A DNA stretch of 64,000 nucleotides from Trogon surrucura (Eukaryota; Chordata; Aves; Trogoniformes; Trogonidae). The position numbers and the translations under genes are program-made. The DNA lies in NCBI GenBank assembly GCA_020746105.1, contig CM036628.1, positions 7,016,001-7,080,000 of the forward strand, written 5' to 3'. Below are positions 10,964 through 24,914 of this stretch, one piece after another; position 1 is the stretch's first letter, and each line of letters begins with the position of its first letter. Below the pieces are notes generated by a model, which searched no databases, was not told the origin of the DNA, and was given only the letters and a program-made list of their open reading frames with translations.

Positions 10964-13147
10964 GGAAGGTGGGCTTGCGTTTTCTTCCACTGACAGTAGT
11001 CAGAACTTCTCCCCCTTGTCAGAGCACTGCAACTACCCCGCGTGGTGGGGTGATTCGGCTTTGGTCACTGCGTGAGTCAGGTGAGGACCATGGCTGGTAG
11101 CCAAGGGCTCCTGGTTGCCCTCCCTGCCTCACACGGCAGAGTCACACCACTTCCTTCCCTGAGCCGGCATCCTGCCCCGGTGGCCGCGTCCTGAGGTTAC
11201 AACCCAGACGAGGGGGATGCCCGGCTTTTCTGGAAGCTGTGCTTGCTGGTGCTGGGCTGCAGACACCCATGGCTGGAAATCTGTGCCGTTTTATTTAAGC
11301 AATCCCAAACGGGAGGTTTGACTCCCGCTCTCACGCTGAGAAATATCCATAAAGCGTAGAAACCTGAAGCACGTGTTCTTTCACTTCACCAAGGCATTAG
11401 CAGATACCTCAGAAATACCTGGGGCTTGGTGCAGGTGACTCTCCTGTGCTTGCAAAGAGCCTCGGCAGCTCTTGCAGACATCATGACCATGGATGAAAGC
11501 AGCTTCAGGGCCGGGGAGATGCAGGGGTTCCTGCCTGTGCAGTCCTGCTTGGAGCATTAGGCTGCAAGATCTGGACTCAAGTGAGAAAGACAAAGATCTT
11601 TAGTAAAGGCATTGATAGCTGTTGTGTGGTTGAAGTTTAAGTTCAGTGGAATATTGTACTGATCTATCAATGCAATCTGTTAAATACTGTGATTTGAGCC
11701 AGGCTCACTGCTTATGTTAAGAAGAAATAAATAAATCAGAGCTGCTCCGCGCATTTCAGCTCTCTGCTCTGCAGGCAAGAATGCAAACACTCTCACCTCT
11801 GGGATGAGCAGGTTAATCACTTGATCGCTTTTACTAAAATTTTGCAGCCACCGCCCATTAAAGATTATCTTTTTCATTAGCGAGTCCTAAACATGCACAG
11901 TGACCAAACTTTCAAGTTAGAGAGACTGAAAACAATCTGTGTAAAAGAATGTCATGTTATGCTCTACTTAGCACTGATTTGCATTATTAATTTAACAGAA
12001 CGGTTCAAGACACAGCTGTAATCGTGCTGCCATTTTTTTTACATGATGGGAGGAGAAACAATAAATCAATCTCCTGGAGTATGTGGAACGTATGAGAAAG
12101 TAGTATGTTGAACAAATTTTAGCAGGCCTATTGGGTTTTGAAATTTCAGCTATCTTGCATCAGCAAATATTATTAACATTTTAAGAGCCATCGCAAGTGT
12201 TCCTTAGATTTTATGTATGTAATGATATATATCCACTAAGAAAAGTTAATATATATTTGCGTATGTGTATATATAGAGAGAAACTCCATCTCTGTTAAGC
12301 ATTTCAGATGTCATGGGAATAAGCTCTTTTAAACTGTTATTCTTTCAGTTTTAATAACCGTAAGTTCCTTTTCAGTACTTGCACCTCTGCTTTACCTCTC
12401 TGTTCACTCAATTTGATAGAGACTCTCTGGACTAATTAGTTTCATTTCTGCTTATGGCTGGTCTCTAATAGTTTTCATTCTTTTGCCTTCTCAGATCTTG
12501 ATCAATGCTTCAGTATGTTTGCTGTAAGCACTGCAGGGAATGATTGTTCTCTTTCCTGTACCTCAGTAAAACACATCGCAGCACTTTACTCGCTCCCTGA
12601 TTCTGTAACACCTTTAAAATATGGATCGGTTTGAGTCAAAATACATACAGTGCTTCTTAAATTATACTGATAGAAACGTTGCATTAGATCCCTTTTCATG
12701 TAGTATAACAGTACAACAGAACTTAGAGCACTGGAAGTCATCTGAAAGACATCCATCAGAAAGCTGGTATTTTTTGACCTACCTTTGTCTTTTTCCTTAT
12801 TCCAGGCACCTGTAATTGACTGTGTTAATCTGTTTTGTTTAATGAAGTTCTTTAAGATGGGACTTCGCCAGTTGGTGTTTGGGCAAGTCTTAAGTAAGGT
12901 TTTTTTTATTTTTTTTTGAAAGTTACTGTCTTGCTCTCCACAGTTTGTGTGTATTTGAGTTATGTGAGATTCTGGCCATGGAAATCACCACGAAGTGCTT
13001 GGCGTGGGGTAGAGATCTCATAGATCCTACACGTAACATGAAGGCAGCTCGTGAGACTGCAAACGGCAGCAAAACCACTTACAGGTTCAATATGTTTAGA
13101 TAGGGAATGCCCAAGAAAATGTATTTCTGAGCCCCGTGTTGTTTAAG

Positions 13148-13225
13148 TCACGCTGACGCACAAGCGAGGGCCCGAGGAAAAGTTCAGGAACGGCGGAGCT
13201 TGACGGCGGAGAGAGCGAGGGAGAA
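13148..13225. other. Small CpG cluster
   Basis: About 10 CpGs fall in ~80 bp (CACGCTGACGCACAAGCGAG, GAACGGCGG, GACGGCGGAGAGAGCGAGG) inside AT-rich DNA. This is too short for a standard CpG island call but stands out locally. Confidence 0.4.
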
Positions 13226-16200
13226 ACTTGTCCGTGGAGCATTTCTGTTGAGATAGTTGGTCGGCTGTTTATTGATTGCGCAGGTCAGTGGTGAAAGGTC
13301 AGCGGCTCTGCTGTGTCGGCAGATAAAGATAGAGGAATGGCATGTTGAGGTCACATTGGAAAGGAATTCAGTCACGCTGAAGAAAGAACGTTTTAAACCT
13401 TTATTTACTCAAAAAGGGCTGTGAGGTATTGAGCTTGCACATTTACAACCCTTCAGTCTGCGATGAAGAAACCTTCTTCTCAGCTTTCCCTAGGAGTTTT
13501 CCCCTTCTCTTGGCAATCTCTTGTTACGAGTTGAGCAATTCTGAGCAGTTTTTAGCTTATCGCTGTTACTCGTTGTGCCTGCTTTTGTTTCTTGCAAAGC
13601 ATTAGAAGGATAATTCTTGGTGCAAAGAAACGCTGGCGATTTTTTCTGAACTACCAAATTTTGAAGCAGATACGCTCTGATTAATTCAAACTTTTTTTTT
13701 TCGTCAAAGTGCCTACAGAGTGCTGAGCACTGTTTATGCGGTTTATTTCTATCGTGATTTGCCTTTACCCTATTTGAAGGTAACTGTTGCATGTCAGAGC
13801 TGAGATTTAACACATCTGAAAGATAAACTGTTTATATTCAGGAGAGAATTTAAATCGGGAGGATTCAGGTCCTGTCTGAACAAGGTGAACTGATTGTCCG
13901 TGGGTTTATGCTGTGGTTGAGACAGGCTGGGTAAAACTCCTTTTCATTTTATTTACCTCCATTAAGAACCAATCTAAATGAAAGCTAATAGGCCATTATT
14001 ATACTTTAGAAAGTGTTCTTGTACGAACAACTCAGATTCATACTTTTAACTAATCTGATGCGGATTTGTTGTGTGAGTATGGTGTAAGTACATGGCTAGC
14101 AGTGTTCTGGAGTTGAGAACCAAAACACGTTCCAATAAACATGGTATTTTCTCTGATGCAAAGTCCTGGTCTAGACCTGCCCTGTCACCAAATTCCGCTT
14201 AATCCCTAAAAGTGGTGCAGAGTCTCTTCAGGAAACTACACCCAGACATGAGGATAACCTTGTGGAGAAACAGCTTTGGCAGTCCCTTGGCAAAGCAAGT
14301 GGCAAAGAACGTGCTCGTTTCCTTTGTCAAGTTTGGCATACAGGCAATATGAGAATAAGATTTGCCTCCATAGAAGATGTGAGAACAGATTTGTATGTTG
14401 GAGGCAGGGTTGCTTTGACTGATGATTTTAATATTGCCACTTATTCTGGACTTCTAAGCTCCAAAATTACATTTAAAAAAAAAAATCCGTGTCTCTTACT
14501 CCAGTGACTCAAAACCCCTGAGTTTATGATCAGGGTAGTTTTTTTAATATTTTAATATTAAAACTAATAAATCCTGCCTGTTAGGTCTTCCAAGACTGCT
14601 CAGGTAGTTTGCTTCCCCCCTGCCAGCCTTGATGCGAAGCACTGTGTGAAGATAAACGCTTCTGCTTTCATGCAGTTCCGTGAAGACACTCAAAGCTTCT
14701 CTAGAGGAGATGCTAAGGAGCACGTCCAGGCACAGAGCATGTCCCCACCAGCATCCGTGCTCACCTTTGCGTCATCGCTGCCAACCGGGGCTTCTGCTTG
14801 CTCAGCTTTATCGGTTGATATTTTCCAAGTGCAGTCCCATCTATACCTCATAGGGAACACAGTAAAAAATAAATGTTTCGTTTATGTTTTGCAACTGCCT
14901 TATCTCTGCTCTTCCCCAGCAGCCCGAGTGTGTGTGGGTAGAAGATGATGGTGTTCTTCCACGCTCTGCCCGTGGAGCAGGGTCCAGGCTGGAGGTGGCT
15001 GCTGTGCCCTGCTCTGCTGTGGTTGTTGCAGGACAGAGCTGCTGCTTCCAGCTATTGGGGCAAGATAGCTGTGGTGGGTGGGTGAAATTTTGATAATACA
15101 GGGAAGGAAGCTTTTCGGTGGCCGAGACCAATGTGACGCCGTACTCCTGTGATTCCTCATAGGTCTTCTGGAGGAGAGCGGTGAGAGATGTGGATTATGT
15201 TAGATCAATAGTGACTGTAATAAAAAAAAGACCAAAGTAAAAATGACTAAACTGAATTTTAGTCTCGTTTATGAAGCAAAAAGGAGTCTAGAGGATGCAA
15301 GGGATACACTGTTACTTGCCTGTAGTTGCTGAATCACATCCTGCTCCATCCAGAAGTAACTACATGTTGGCGTCTAACTGCTGTTGAGTCACCTCTGCAA
15401 TATGAACTGGTAGTTTACATCAGAAAAGCGACTCTATTTAATAGTTAAAAAAAAAAATAAATCATTAAGTAATACTTTTGCAAGGGGCTGCCCCAGAAGA
15501 AAAACCTCTGGAAGGGATTAGGATTTCCATTGGCAAAAGGCAGGGAAAACTTTAGTGAGGAACTTGCCCCATGTAGCCGCTGGGAGAAAGTGTGGATATA
15601 GCAAATACCCAGCTGGGAGCGTTGGCCGGGAACACGTCCTGGAGGCAGCGCTGAAGGTGCTGGAGCTACCAGCTTCCTCCGTTTCGTTATCACACAGTCC
15701 CAAAACCTGAAGTGGGTCCCGAGGAGCAGACTCCTGCAGCTCTGGGCAGAGCGACTTGCCAGCACCGTACCCAAAGCACCGCGACCGTGTTTTCTGCTGT
15801 GCGTGACCTCCTCTTGCAAAGAATCAGGCCTTTGTCTGGCCAACTCCTTTCTCCTTTTCTTTTCTTTCTGAAGTTTTCAGTTGGCGACTAGGAAGGAGGG
15901 GCGGGGAGGGGGGGCAGCCTGCAAAGATGAAGCAGCTCATGAAAAGAAAGCTGCTGAATGGGCAAATTGTTTTATCTGGATGGGTTTTGTGTTCCTGACT
16001 GTGTTGCAAGGGAAGGTACAGTGGAAACAGTGTTTGGGCTCTTTCTCCAGCCAAGAGATGGCTCTTCCTCCTGCTTGTTCGGGTGCTCAAAAGCTCTGAG
16101 CGTGTGTTATCTTCTTCCCCCGAAGAAATCCATTCGCCGACGATGGCATTTCTGTTTAGTAACGACCGTGTTTACACGCTGTAAAAAATGTGAACTAGTC

Positions 16201-19200
16201 TAAAGGATTCCACAGCTTTTTGCGCCCCCACAAAGTGGTATTTCCTATGGCAGTTGACTCCAAAAAGGTCCTGTGTTTCCAACCTCGTTTGCTTAACAGT
16301 GTGGAAAGAAGACTGGGAAGCTGAGGATAAATCATCTGCGTGAGCTTTAGAAGGAAGTTTGAAAGCCTGGCCTTGGAGTGGGGGTCCCAACTTGCCTCTG
16401 GTATTTGCTGAATCTTCTCCTGTTTCTCTCTTCTTCCTTTAAAAAAAGTTCAGGGCTAGCTGAGGCTGTGGTTGGCTGGTGGTCACTTCGGTAGTCCCTG
16501 TAATCCCAGGCTCCAGCCTCAGATGTGTTGATAGTCTTTGAAATGGAGAGGTGGTGGCCTCTATGTTATTAAAGGTCATCAGGCATCTGGTACGAGCTAA
16601 AAGGATTTTGTGCTGTGAAGGTGAAAGAGCAAAAAGGGTGTGTAAATTTATAAAAGAGGAATAGAAAAGGGAAAAAAAAAAATGTCAGAAATTTAGTGCC
16701 TCAGTTTCGACTCTGCGGGAAAGGGCAGGAAGGTGGGATGTGTGTGTCCAGTTAAAAAAAATCCTGATTAAATAAATCCTGTTGATTCAGGGCCCTTGAA
16801 AAGAGAATTCTTCATCAGGTGTGACTGGGGTTTTTCCCATCCTGAACTGTGTCAGTGAGACGCTGAAATCCTCATTAGGGGTGAGGGAGAGGAGGGGGAC
16901 TTGCTGGCTTCTTGTGTGCTCAAATTGGAATTTAAGAACAGGGGGGGCTTTAGGGCTGCTGGAAGTTTTCATCTGAGAATCAAGTGCTCAGGCATCCCCC
17001 CTGCTCAAAGGTAGAAAAACAGCACACAGGGCTCTCCACAAACACAATGGCTCTATCTTGCTCTATTATGCCACAGAGGAGTGGCTTGCTTAATCTCCGA
17101 AATTAATAGAGCAGAGAGGAAACGGCTCTTAAAGAGATGTGTGTCTGCTTCCTTCCTGTGCAGAGCGCAGGGAGCCTGGGGCTGTGAGGTAATGTCATTT
17201 CACATAACTAGAGGGCTCTTCTTATAAAAGAACATTACAGTAAGTGTAGCGAGTTTGGAACTTTTGACTTTTCAGTGTGGTTTTTTTCCTGCTATGGTGG
17301 TGGGGGTTTTTATTTAAAACGTGTGATATTATTTTGGTGAGAGATGATGCTGTGAGAGTTTGTCCCATGTTTGATTTTCAAGATTATTGTATTATTATTA
17401 TTTTTAATCTGCCTCTTGTTTAATGACATCAGAGAGAAACCAGCCTGCTGCTCCATTCCCAGCCATGCTTAGTACAATAGTCTAAACGTGTTTTGAGCCA
17501 TTATCCTAGGAGAATGTCAGTTCAACCAGAATTAACAGAGTGTATTCTAGTAGAACAGCTCCTTTTTCACACTGTGTTGGCCCTTTATAGCAGTGTGTTA
17601 CTCTTGGTGTGAAGCCAAATCAACTGATAAGCAGCAGACTAGATTTTCCTGCACGTGGTCAAGGCTGCTCACATCTCTCCGGACATTTTTAGCTTTAGGA
17701 AAAAGACCTAGCACATACAAAAGTAAACCCCACCTAGCTGTTGTCGCTTTGGAGGGAGCAAGAGAAGAGAAAAAATTGGCTTGCCAGGAAGCCTTCAGGA
17801 TTTTTTAATTGCTTCAGGGAGAAAGATGGGAAGACCATGAAGAGATACCGCAGGGACCAGGGCTCCTGGGGCTCCGTGCTGCCTCCAGCCCGTTTGACTT
17901 GGGAACAGGGGGATGGCGCTCGGCAGGTTGCAGGAGCCGACTTTAGTTGGACAGATGAAGCTTTGCTCTGCTTTCATTCCTTAACTTCTGTTAATAATTT
18001 ATGTGTGGCACTGCACGGTAGAAATATGCCTCCAACACAGCCTTTTAAACCAACTGTCTCGAGCAGCACAACACAATCCAGCCATGGTGTGTACCTTGTG
18101 CATTTATTAAAAAGCAAGGCTGTAGGAAGCGTTTGTTTTTTGAGTCACAATCAGGGGGAATCTGTAATAAAATGACTATCTATAAAATGCAGGACAGTTT
18201 GTTCCCTACTAGCAGCGCGATGAATTTTACATATGAACAATAGTAGGTTGCTTTGCAGAAAATGTGTTTTTGATATAAAGATTATCAGTGCTGCCATCCT
18301 TCTTCCCTCATTTATTACTGGACTCACCGCAGCAAAATTGCCGAGCTCCGAGTGCTTTTTCAGCTTCCATTCAGCTGCATGATTTGTAATGACTGCGGTG
18401 AGCTGGGGAAAGGAGGAAGTTTAAATTTGGGCAGTTGTGCATCTATCCACAGTTAACGAGGCATCTAATTTCTCTGCAAATCCAATACAGCTTTACCACA
18501 GTCCTGGGTGTAGCTTCAAGTATGCCGTAGTATTTTTCAGTTTGTTTATGTACCTTTGCAGTTATCTGTGTCCGTTAAGCTTCATCTATTTCAGATTTTA
18601 TTTATCTGAAAGATGAGATAAAGAGCTGGCGTTGTATCAGGGCAGCTCGCTAACGGCCGGGGAGGCTCCGCAGCCTTCTGCCGGCCCCACACTGCCTGTG
18701 GGTGCTCCCAACCGTGTCCTGAAAAGGGCCGGTATTCTGTGGAGATTGTATCGCTGCAGTGTTCTTTTCCTCTTGATGTGTTTTCAGGAGCACTGAATAG
18801 CTATGTCCGTCTGTCCAAGCCATCGCTTTAACGCCCTGCACCAGATCGCCCTTCCAGGCGTCTGTAAAGCTTAGTGTTGGAGTTACTGTGGGCTTCTGAG
18901 GGCGGGGACCATTTTTTCTTCTTGTTTTGGGCAGGTTCTGTCTCTGTCTTGCAAGGAGTTACTGTGATTCATTTCATACTGACTATGAATTAACCACAGC
19001 ACAAGGTGGGGATGGCTACAGTTTAAAATAGGAGATGGCATAGGGAAGTTCTAAGGCTAAATACCAATGTAAAATTAGCGTTTGACCCCCCACTTAGCAT
19101 TTGCCTGTTAATTGGGTGTCACCGTCTATATTGGCATAGTTTTTAGAGATTGTTACGGCAATATTAACATGATAGAAATGCATTGCATAAAATTATAATA

Positions 19201-21021
19201 TCCATCAAAGTTTCCTCCTGCTGGGGGCTTAGATCATCCAGCCCACAGCTGGGAATGGTATTATTTCACTCATGCAATTATAGACATCCAGACACATGCG
19301 CAGCCCTCAGACTTACCAGAACGTGTCTGCAAGGTGAAGTAATAAGCATGCACTAGACAGTCCACAGGATTATAAGGCTATTTAAATGAGAAGGAAAAGT
19401 TGGGGGCAAAGATGGGGAAGGAGGGAATTATACGGCCTGTAATGATACCCTCTTTTTGACCTTCCAGCTAGGACTTCTCAAAGCTGATCAATGCACAGGG
19501 CTTTCTCTTCTCAAAGCCAGGTCCAAACATCCTGGAGCAGGTTGAATGGAGAGGATTTCCAACACATCCTTTCTCTGGACTTTTTGGGGTTTTTTACCAA
19601 ATCTGCATGCAATGCCTTTTGTGAATTCCGATGTCAAGTTTCACCAACTTGCAAAAAGTTTCCACTTCTGGCTGTTCAGCCTGAACTGCTGTTGCCATGC
19701 TTCCCTCGGCAGCCAGTGCCTTCCGGAAATCCCATGGAGAGCTGGGGTCCAGCGTGTGGGGGGCTGTCTGGTCCTTACACATCGCCGCCGTGCAGTCGCT
19801 GTCCCTCTTTGGGGCGCCGCTGTGATGTTGGCCTGTGAGGGCTCTGCCCATTTCTACCCATTTTCCCCAGCTCTGTTTCTCTCCCTGCTCTTAACCAGCA
19901 CGGAGTGAGAGGGAGGCTGGGGCTCGGTGCAGGCTCTGGGGTCCTGTGCCGTACGCCACAGGAGTACCAGAAGGCAGGCAATTTGCATTTTAATAACTCC
20001 CTCATTATGTATCTGTCTGATCTTGTCAATATTTTGCATTTTTTAAATTTTGCTGACTGCAGGTGTTGTGGACTATCAAGTCGATAATTAGATTGCCTGA
20101 TTTTAAACACCTCAGTTATAAATCAGAGCAGCCCCATTTCTGTAGCCCAGTGCTTTGGCTGGAAAGCAGCTGTCCTGTACGTAGAAGGCAAACAATTTGT
20201 CAAAAGCATTGCATTTGCTGATTTACTGTAGTTAGGAATTCCTTCATGAACATACTTAAAACATGTGGGATTCATCCTTTTTCAGAAATTAAATCTTCCT
20301 CACAGGAATCACAGAACCACACAGATTTAGCATCACTTTGCTTGTCAAGCAAGAGTGATTCTTCTCGCAGCGACTTCACCTTCAGTTTGTTCCACCTGTC
20401 TAATGAGGGTCAGGGTTTTTTTTTTGTTTCACCAAGTTTGAGCTAACAGCAAAAATGTTAAATGCAAATTGCACCTTCAGGGCCCCCTTTGACTCACACA
20501 GCACAGCTTGCACCGCAGTTGCGAGTAGGCTTATCTTGGTTGTTGTCTAAGGCTTTGGAATTATAAATGTTTGTGTTAGACACATACTTTCTCCTCCTCG
20601 TAGTGCAGTTATTTGTATTGCACGTGGGGTTTGAAACAAGTCAAATAGGAGGAGTGCAGAAACAAAAAAATCTCTTTATACATACGCACAGGTATGCGGA
20701 AGGTGAGAGTAAGCGCTGGTGTCGTTATGAAAGATGATTTCACTCTCAGAAGAGCTGACCGTGAGTAGACACGCAGAGAAAGGCCTACGGAAATCAGCAG
20801 GGAAGTTTCAGCAGCTTAGGTCCGGTTGTAAAATGGAACAGAGATTATTCAGAATCTAAAATATTGCAGAGACAGAGTTCAGAGAGGAGAAGACCAAGTT
20901 CTGCTTTTATTTTAAAAAATGTTACTGGTGAGCACTGAGATACCCAACCAGGAGTGTGTTTGATGCGTGAGGCAGTGGAGAGCCTGGACTCGCTGAAATC
21001 TGCAGTTGACAGAATGTGGCA

Positions 21022-21168
21022 AAATCACAGAATCACAGAATGTCAGGGATTGGAAGCGACCTCGAAAGATCTAAGTCCAACCTCTCTGTCAAAGCAGGGT
21101 CACCTAGAGTAGGTCACACAGGAACACGTCCAGGGGGGGTTTGAATGGGTCCTGGGAGGACACTGCAC
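21022..21168 (-). mobile_element. Short CR1 3'-end fragment, antisense
   Basis: AATCACAGAATCACAGAATG...GGATTGGAAGCGACCTCGAAAGATCTAAGTCCAACC, then CACAGGAACACGTCCAGG and a GGTTTGAATGG...GGACACTGCACT stretch. This is the reverse complement of the terminal ~145 bp of a CR1. It is more diverged than the 3.7-kb copy and is severely 5'-truncated. Confidence 0.9.
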
Positions 21169-23950
21169 TGAGGAGCATCCAGGAACAAATGAGCATATAA
21201 AAAAGGCAAGTTTTGCTTCTTTAGATTTGTGTCAGGAACCAAGAGCAAGTTGCGTGCAGATGTGTTGGAGAGAGAGACAAAGCAGTGTTGGAGGATGCTT
21301 TATTTCTCTTAGTGTCAATAGCTTTTTGTTCAGCATGGAAAGGCAGCAGCTCTTCCTGAGGTTGTTTGCTGTTCTCGTGTGACTGATGGTTCAGGTTGTT
21401 AATGGACCAGGTTTCTATTAGAAGTATTTAGTTGTTTGACAGCCGTGTGCTTCAGAAGCCAGGAACACATTACATGCTGGTAAGGCTGCTGCTGCTTTCT
21501 CAGATGGAGACAAACATAAACACATTTTTAAGAGGAAGCGAAAATTCGTACTTGTTCTTAAGAGTTAAGCACAAACCATTAGCAAGTAAAGCAAATATAC
21601 TTGAGGTTAATTCTCCTTCCCTCCCATTCAGTCTCTGAGCTCCTACACATTTTGGGGTGGGGGGGAAGTTCAACCTCTTTCAGAAACCCCAAACTACTGT
21701 GGGGCAATGAGAGATCCAGACCATGGCAATGCAAGAGCTGTCTAGGAATCCAGTCGCAGCCCTGTCTTGGAGTAATTAAATGGGCAGTCCTGATGAGCTG
21801 GTGGTTTTCAGAGTGGTTGTGCAAGAGCTGCCAAAGACACCCTCCTGGCAGAGCCCCATCCTGCCAGGCGCTGAGGCACGGGACGTGGGTGCTGTGGCAC
21901 CCGTGGCACCCTGGAACTGGGAGGTGCTTATCGAGAGGCAAAATCTCGTCTTGCACAAGGGCTTGGTGAACAGAGGTGGTGACACGGCGTCTGGCCGGCT
22001 CATGCTGCAGTTCTCGCAGGAGATCACGTTTTCTTCACCGGGTTGAGGAATCGGGCCCTGGCTTCGCCGTCCGTGCAACTCGCCTGCGGGCAGCCCGAAA
22101 AGCTCCTTCCTGCAGTTCACTTTCATGTCTCGCGTTAGAAAGGCTCTGTCGTAAATGAGCAAAGTCTATTTTGGAGGAGTTACTCATATTGACACTTCTG
22201 ACTTAGAGTCTGTCTCGTTGCAGAACAAATCTGTCTCACAAAAATTAGGAAACGCCGCGTAAGGGAACACACAGCGCGCTGCTGGGGAAGGAACTTCCTT
22301 AAATCAAATTCTACTCCAGTGCCACCCCGTTTCTCCCATGCGTTATTTTTGGTGTCTTGTCTACTAGCACAAAGTACAGATTGGGTTCAGTATTGTGAGT
22401 TAATTCTTAGTTGGTCATGACCAAATATAATACGGACTTGATTTTTTCAAAAATGCTCAGCAGTACGAATGGCACAATCTGGAAGACACTGGATGGTCAG
22501 TCAGGGCCTATAGATTCTACAGTAGGGCATATTATTTTGCCCGTAAATAACAACTACAAAAAGATAAGACAAACTATTGTAAAAAGAAAGGACTAATCCG
22601 TGAAGAAGGAAATTTATTATTTTTTTTGGAGGACTGATGAATTATGGTGCATTTTTCCTTTAAAGGTGCACTTGACATTTATCTTTCCCTGTTCGTATGT
22701 AATTAATGGGGAAACAAAAGAGGAAAATTTTATTTCAACCTAGGGTGTTTAAGAGGAAAAGAGGGGTAGTTTTATTAGAGAGTTACACACTGCATCTGAT
22801 TTCGCTTCTGTACTTCTGCTGTCATTTACGCCTGGGTAAAGTGAATATGAAATCCTGCCAGGTTAGAAAAGTGCTATTTTACGCCATTGTTCAAATGATT
22901 GCGCAAAGGAGCACGGCAAAAGATTAGACCTTTGTTGGTTTTCAGAGTTGGATTTTTTAATAGAAGCAAAATTAACATGACTGTAAAAGGGAGACGAAGA
23001 AATATAACAGCTGAACCCTCCTAACTTGTGCTTAATCATAGTTCAACTTTTTCATGCATCAGCACCTCTCACGTCTACACAGAGCTCCAGGAATATCAGT
23101 TCTTTCACAGACTTTACACTGGCACCAGAAGGAGTAGAAAAGTAGGCTGAGTTTCTTAGTTTTTGTTGTTCTTACAGAATTTTTGCAGTTAAAAATGCGC
23201 GGTCTGTTTTAGATTTGAGTACAAACAGGTACGAAGCAGGGTGTTGTCAGCCTTAGCCTCTTTCGTTTACAAAAAGAATAAAAATTAGGCAGCGCCTTTG
23301 GCTTTTTTATTTGGTCGAGGCTCCAGATCTGACTCAAATGTTTGTGTAAGAAAGGCTGCGCTAAAAAGTGCAAGGTCAGGTCTTGGCAGTGCTGCTCAGA
23401 TGTGGCACAGGGGAAAGGGAAGAATCGCTGCAATACGTAAAGTTGACGTTTCCTGCCCGTTTCCTCTGTCACATCTGGCACATCTAGTGACTGAAACACA
23501 GGAAACCAGGTACAGTTTCTCTGCAATCCCTGCAAGCAGCTTCAGTCAGAAATAGGTTTGTTTTGAAGAACTGGAGCTCTCTTCCTCCAAAGCAGCTGCA
23601 GCAGTGGGACGAGGTGCCCTGGGCTGGTGACACGCCGCCCCACGGTGCAGCACTGGTGGTGCTGGTGGGCCCAGGAGGGACTCTACTGAAAATTTTATTC
23701 AGAAGAGGAGCTGGCTCTCCATTAGGAACTTGAGAAGGGGAGACTAGTTAAATGTGTATTGATGCTCACGATGCATGCTGGAATTACTGCCAAGGACCAA
23801 AGCTAAGCTTTGCGCAGCAGTAAGGGTGGAGGTGAGGGGTTGCAGGTGTGGTGGGCACTTGGAAGTGCTCAAGTCAGCCCGTCTGAGGGAGTTGCGTTCC
23901 CTTCTACAAAGCAGTACCTGACAGCCTCTGTGCCCTTGACCACTTTGTAA

Positions 23951-23984
23951 TGGCTAACCTGTTTTTAGTGGCTAACCTGTTTCA
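23951..23984. repeat. Two-copy 18-bp tandem duplication
   Basis: TGGCTAACCTGTTT occurs at 23951 and again at 23969, separated by TTAG. It is a small local duplication with no visible function. Confidence 0.75.
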
Positions 23985-24896
23985 GTCTCCAGTGCATTTG
24001 TAGTCAGCCAGTGATTCTCAGCTGGAGTTCAGCAGCTCCCACCTGAGGGGCTGTCATTTCTTACAGAAGACAGTCATTGTGGTGTGCCTAAGACATCCCT
24101 GTTTGCCAGCACTGAATAAGCTAAGGGGACTTTCTCTCGGTGCAGTTCAGTTGGAGGTTGCTGAGACTACCTGGACACAGCTCACGCGATGTCCTGCTGA
24201 GGTCCTGGGTTGCATTAACACAGTGCTAATCCGCATTAATGAGTCCCAGAACTGCCTCAGTGCAGCTTTGGGATGTCTGAGCCCCAGGGAGGGAACAGGG
24301 TCTAATGTGATGAGTGATCTAAGAAGCTCTGTTGAAATGAAGTGAACCTCACCTCTTTGGGCTAGGATTAAACTGGTGCTCCGTCAGTTCCCGTAGTGCC
24401 CTGGATCGTGGAAGCAACACTGTGTTTAGTGAAAGCTCAGAGCACTTCCAGCAAATCCCAACTTTTGTTCCCAGCTTGCAAGGTCCTTGCAGCTCCCCGG
24501 TAACGCTCCGTAGTGCCATCCGGACACGGCAGCCGTTTCCTGATCGTTGCAGCAGTTGGATCCTCGCTAGACCATTTAACTGTAACTGAAAGAGGAAGTT
24601 CCATTCTTTCAGAAAAAAATCAAGAGCTACCCATCCTCCAGCTCTGTTTTTTTAGGAGATTTCATAGTTCTTTCAGGTTTGCAGAGTTTGGTGTGAATAG
24701 TTACGGAGGGCTCCCTGGGGCAGCGACTCCAATCAGCTGCTCTGGGCAAGTCGGGTTCCTCCAGCCCTTTCTCCTCAAAGCTGGCCAGAGTGTCCCCATG
24801 CACGTGTCTGCTGGTGACTGCAGCCCTTTGGGGAGGAATGGCCATATTCTTCACAAATCCCTGGGTTCAGTGACCTCTGTGAGAAGTTAATACAGG

Positions 24897-24914
24897 AAAA
24901 AAAAAAAAAAAAAG
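24897..24914. repeat. Poly-A run
   Basis: Eighteen consecutive A's with no retrotransposon body recognisable upstream. Confidence 0.85.

Larger units (their letters stand above)
7116..21021. other. Non-coding, mostly AT-rich
   Basis: About 14 kb with many A/T runs and no exon I can support. It holds the hairpin at 10180, the A-run at 10930, the CpG cluster at 13148 and several short A or T homopolymers (for example 15445-15454). Candidate open frames of 60-130 codons have no recognisable domain or flanking splice signals. Confidence 0.6.

Noticed and set aside
14550..14563. Perfect palindrome TTTTAATATTAAAA
   Set aside because: Short and fully AT, expected by chance in AT-rich intron.
14884..15093. 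CTTCCCCAG acceptor followed by a VWVEDDGVLP frame, considered as the N-terminal MAMLD1 exon
   Set aside because: The resemblance to the remembered human WMEEEDL peptide is a few acidic residues only and no matching donor was found.
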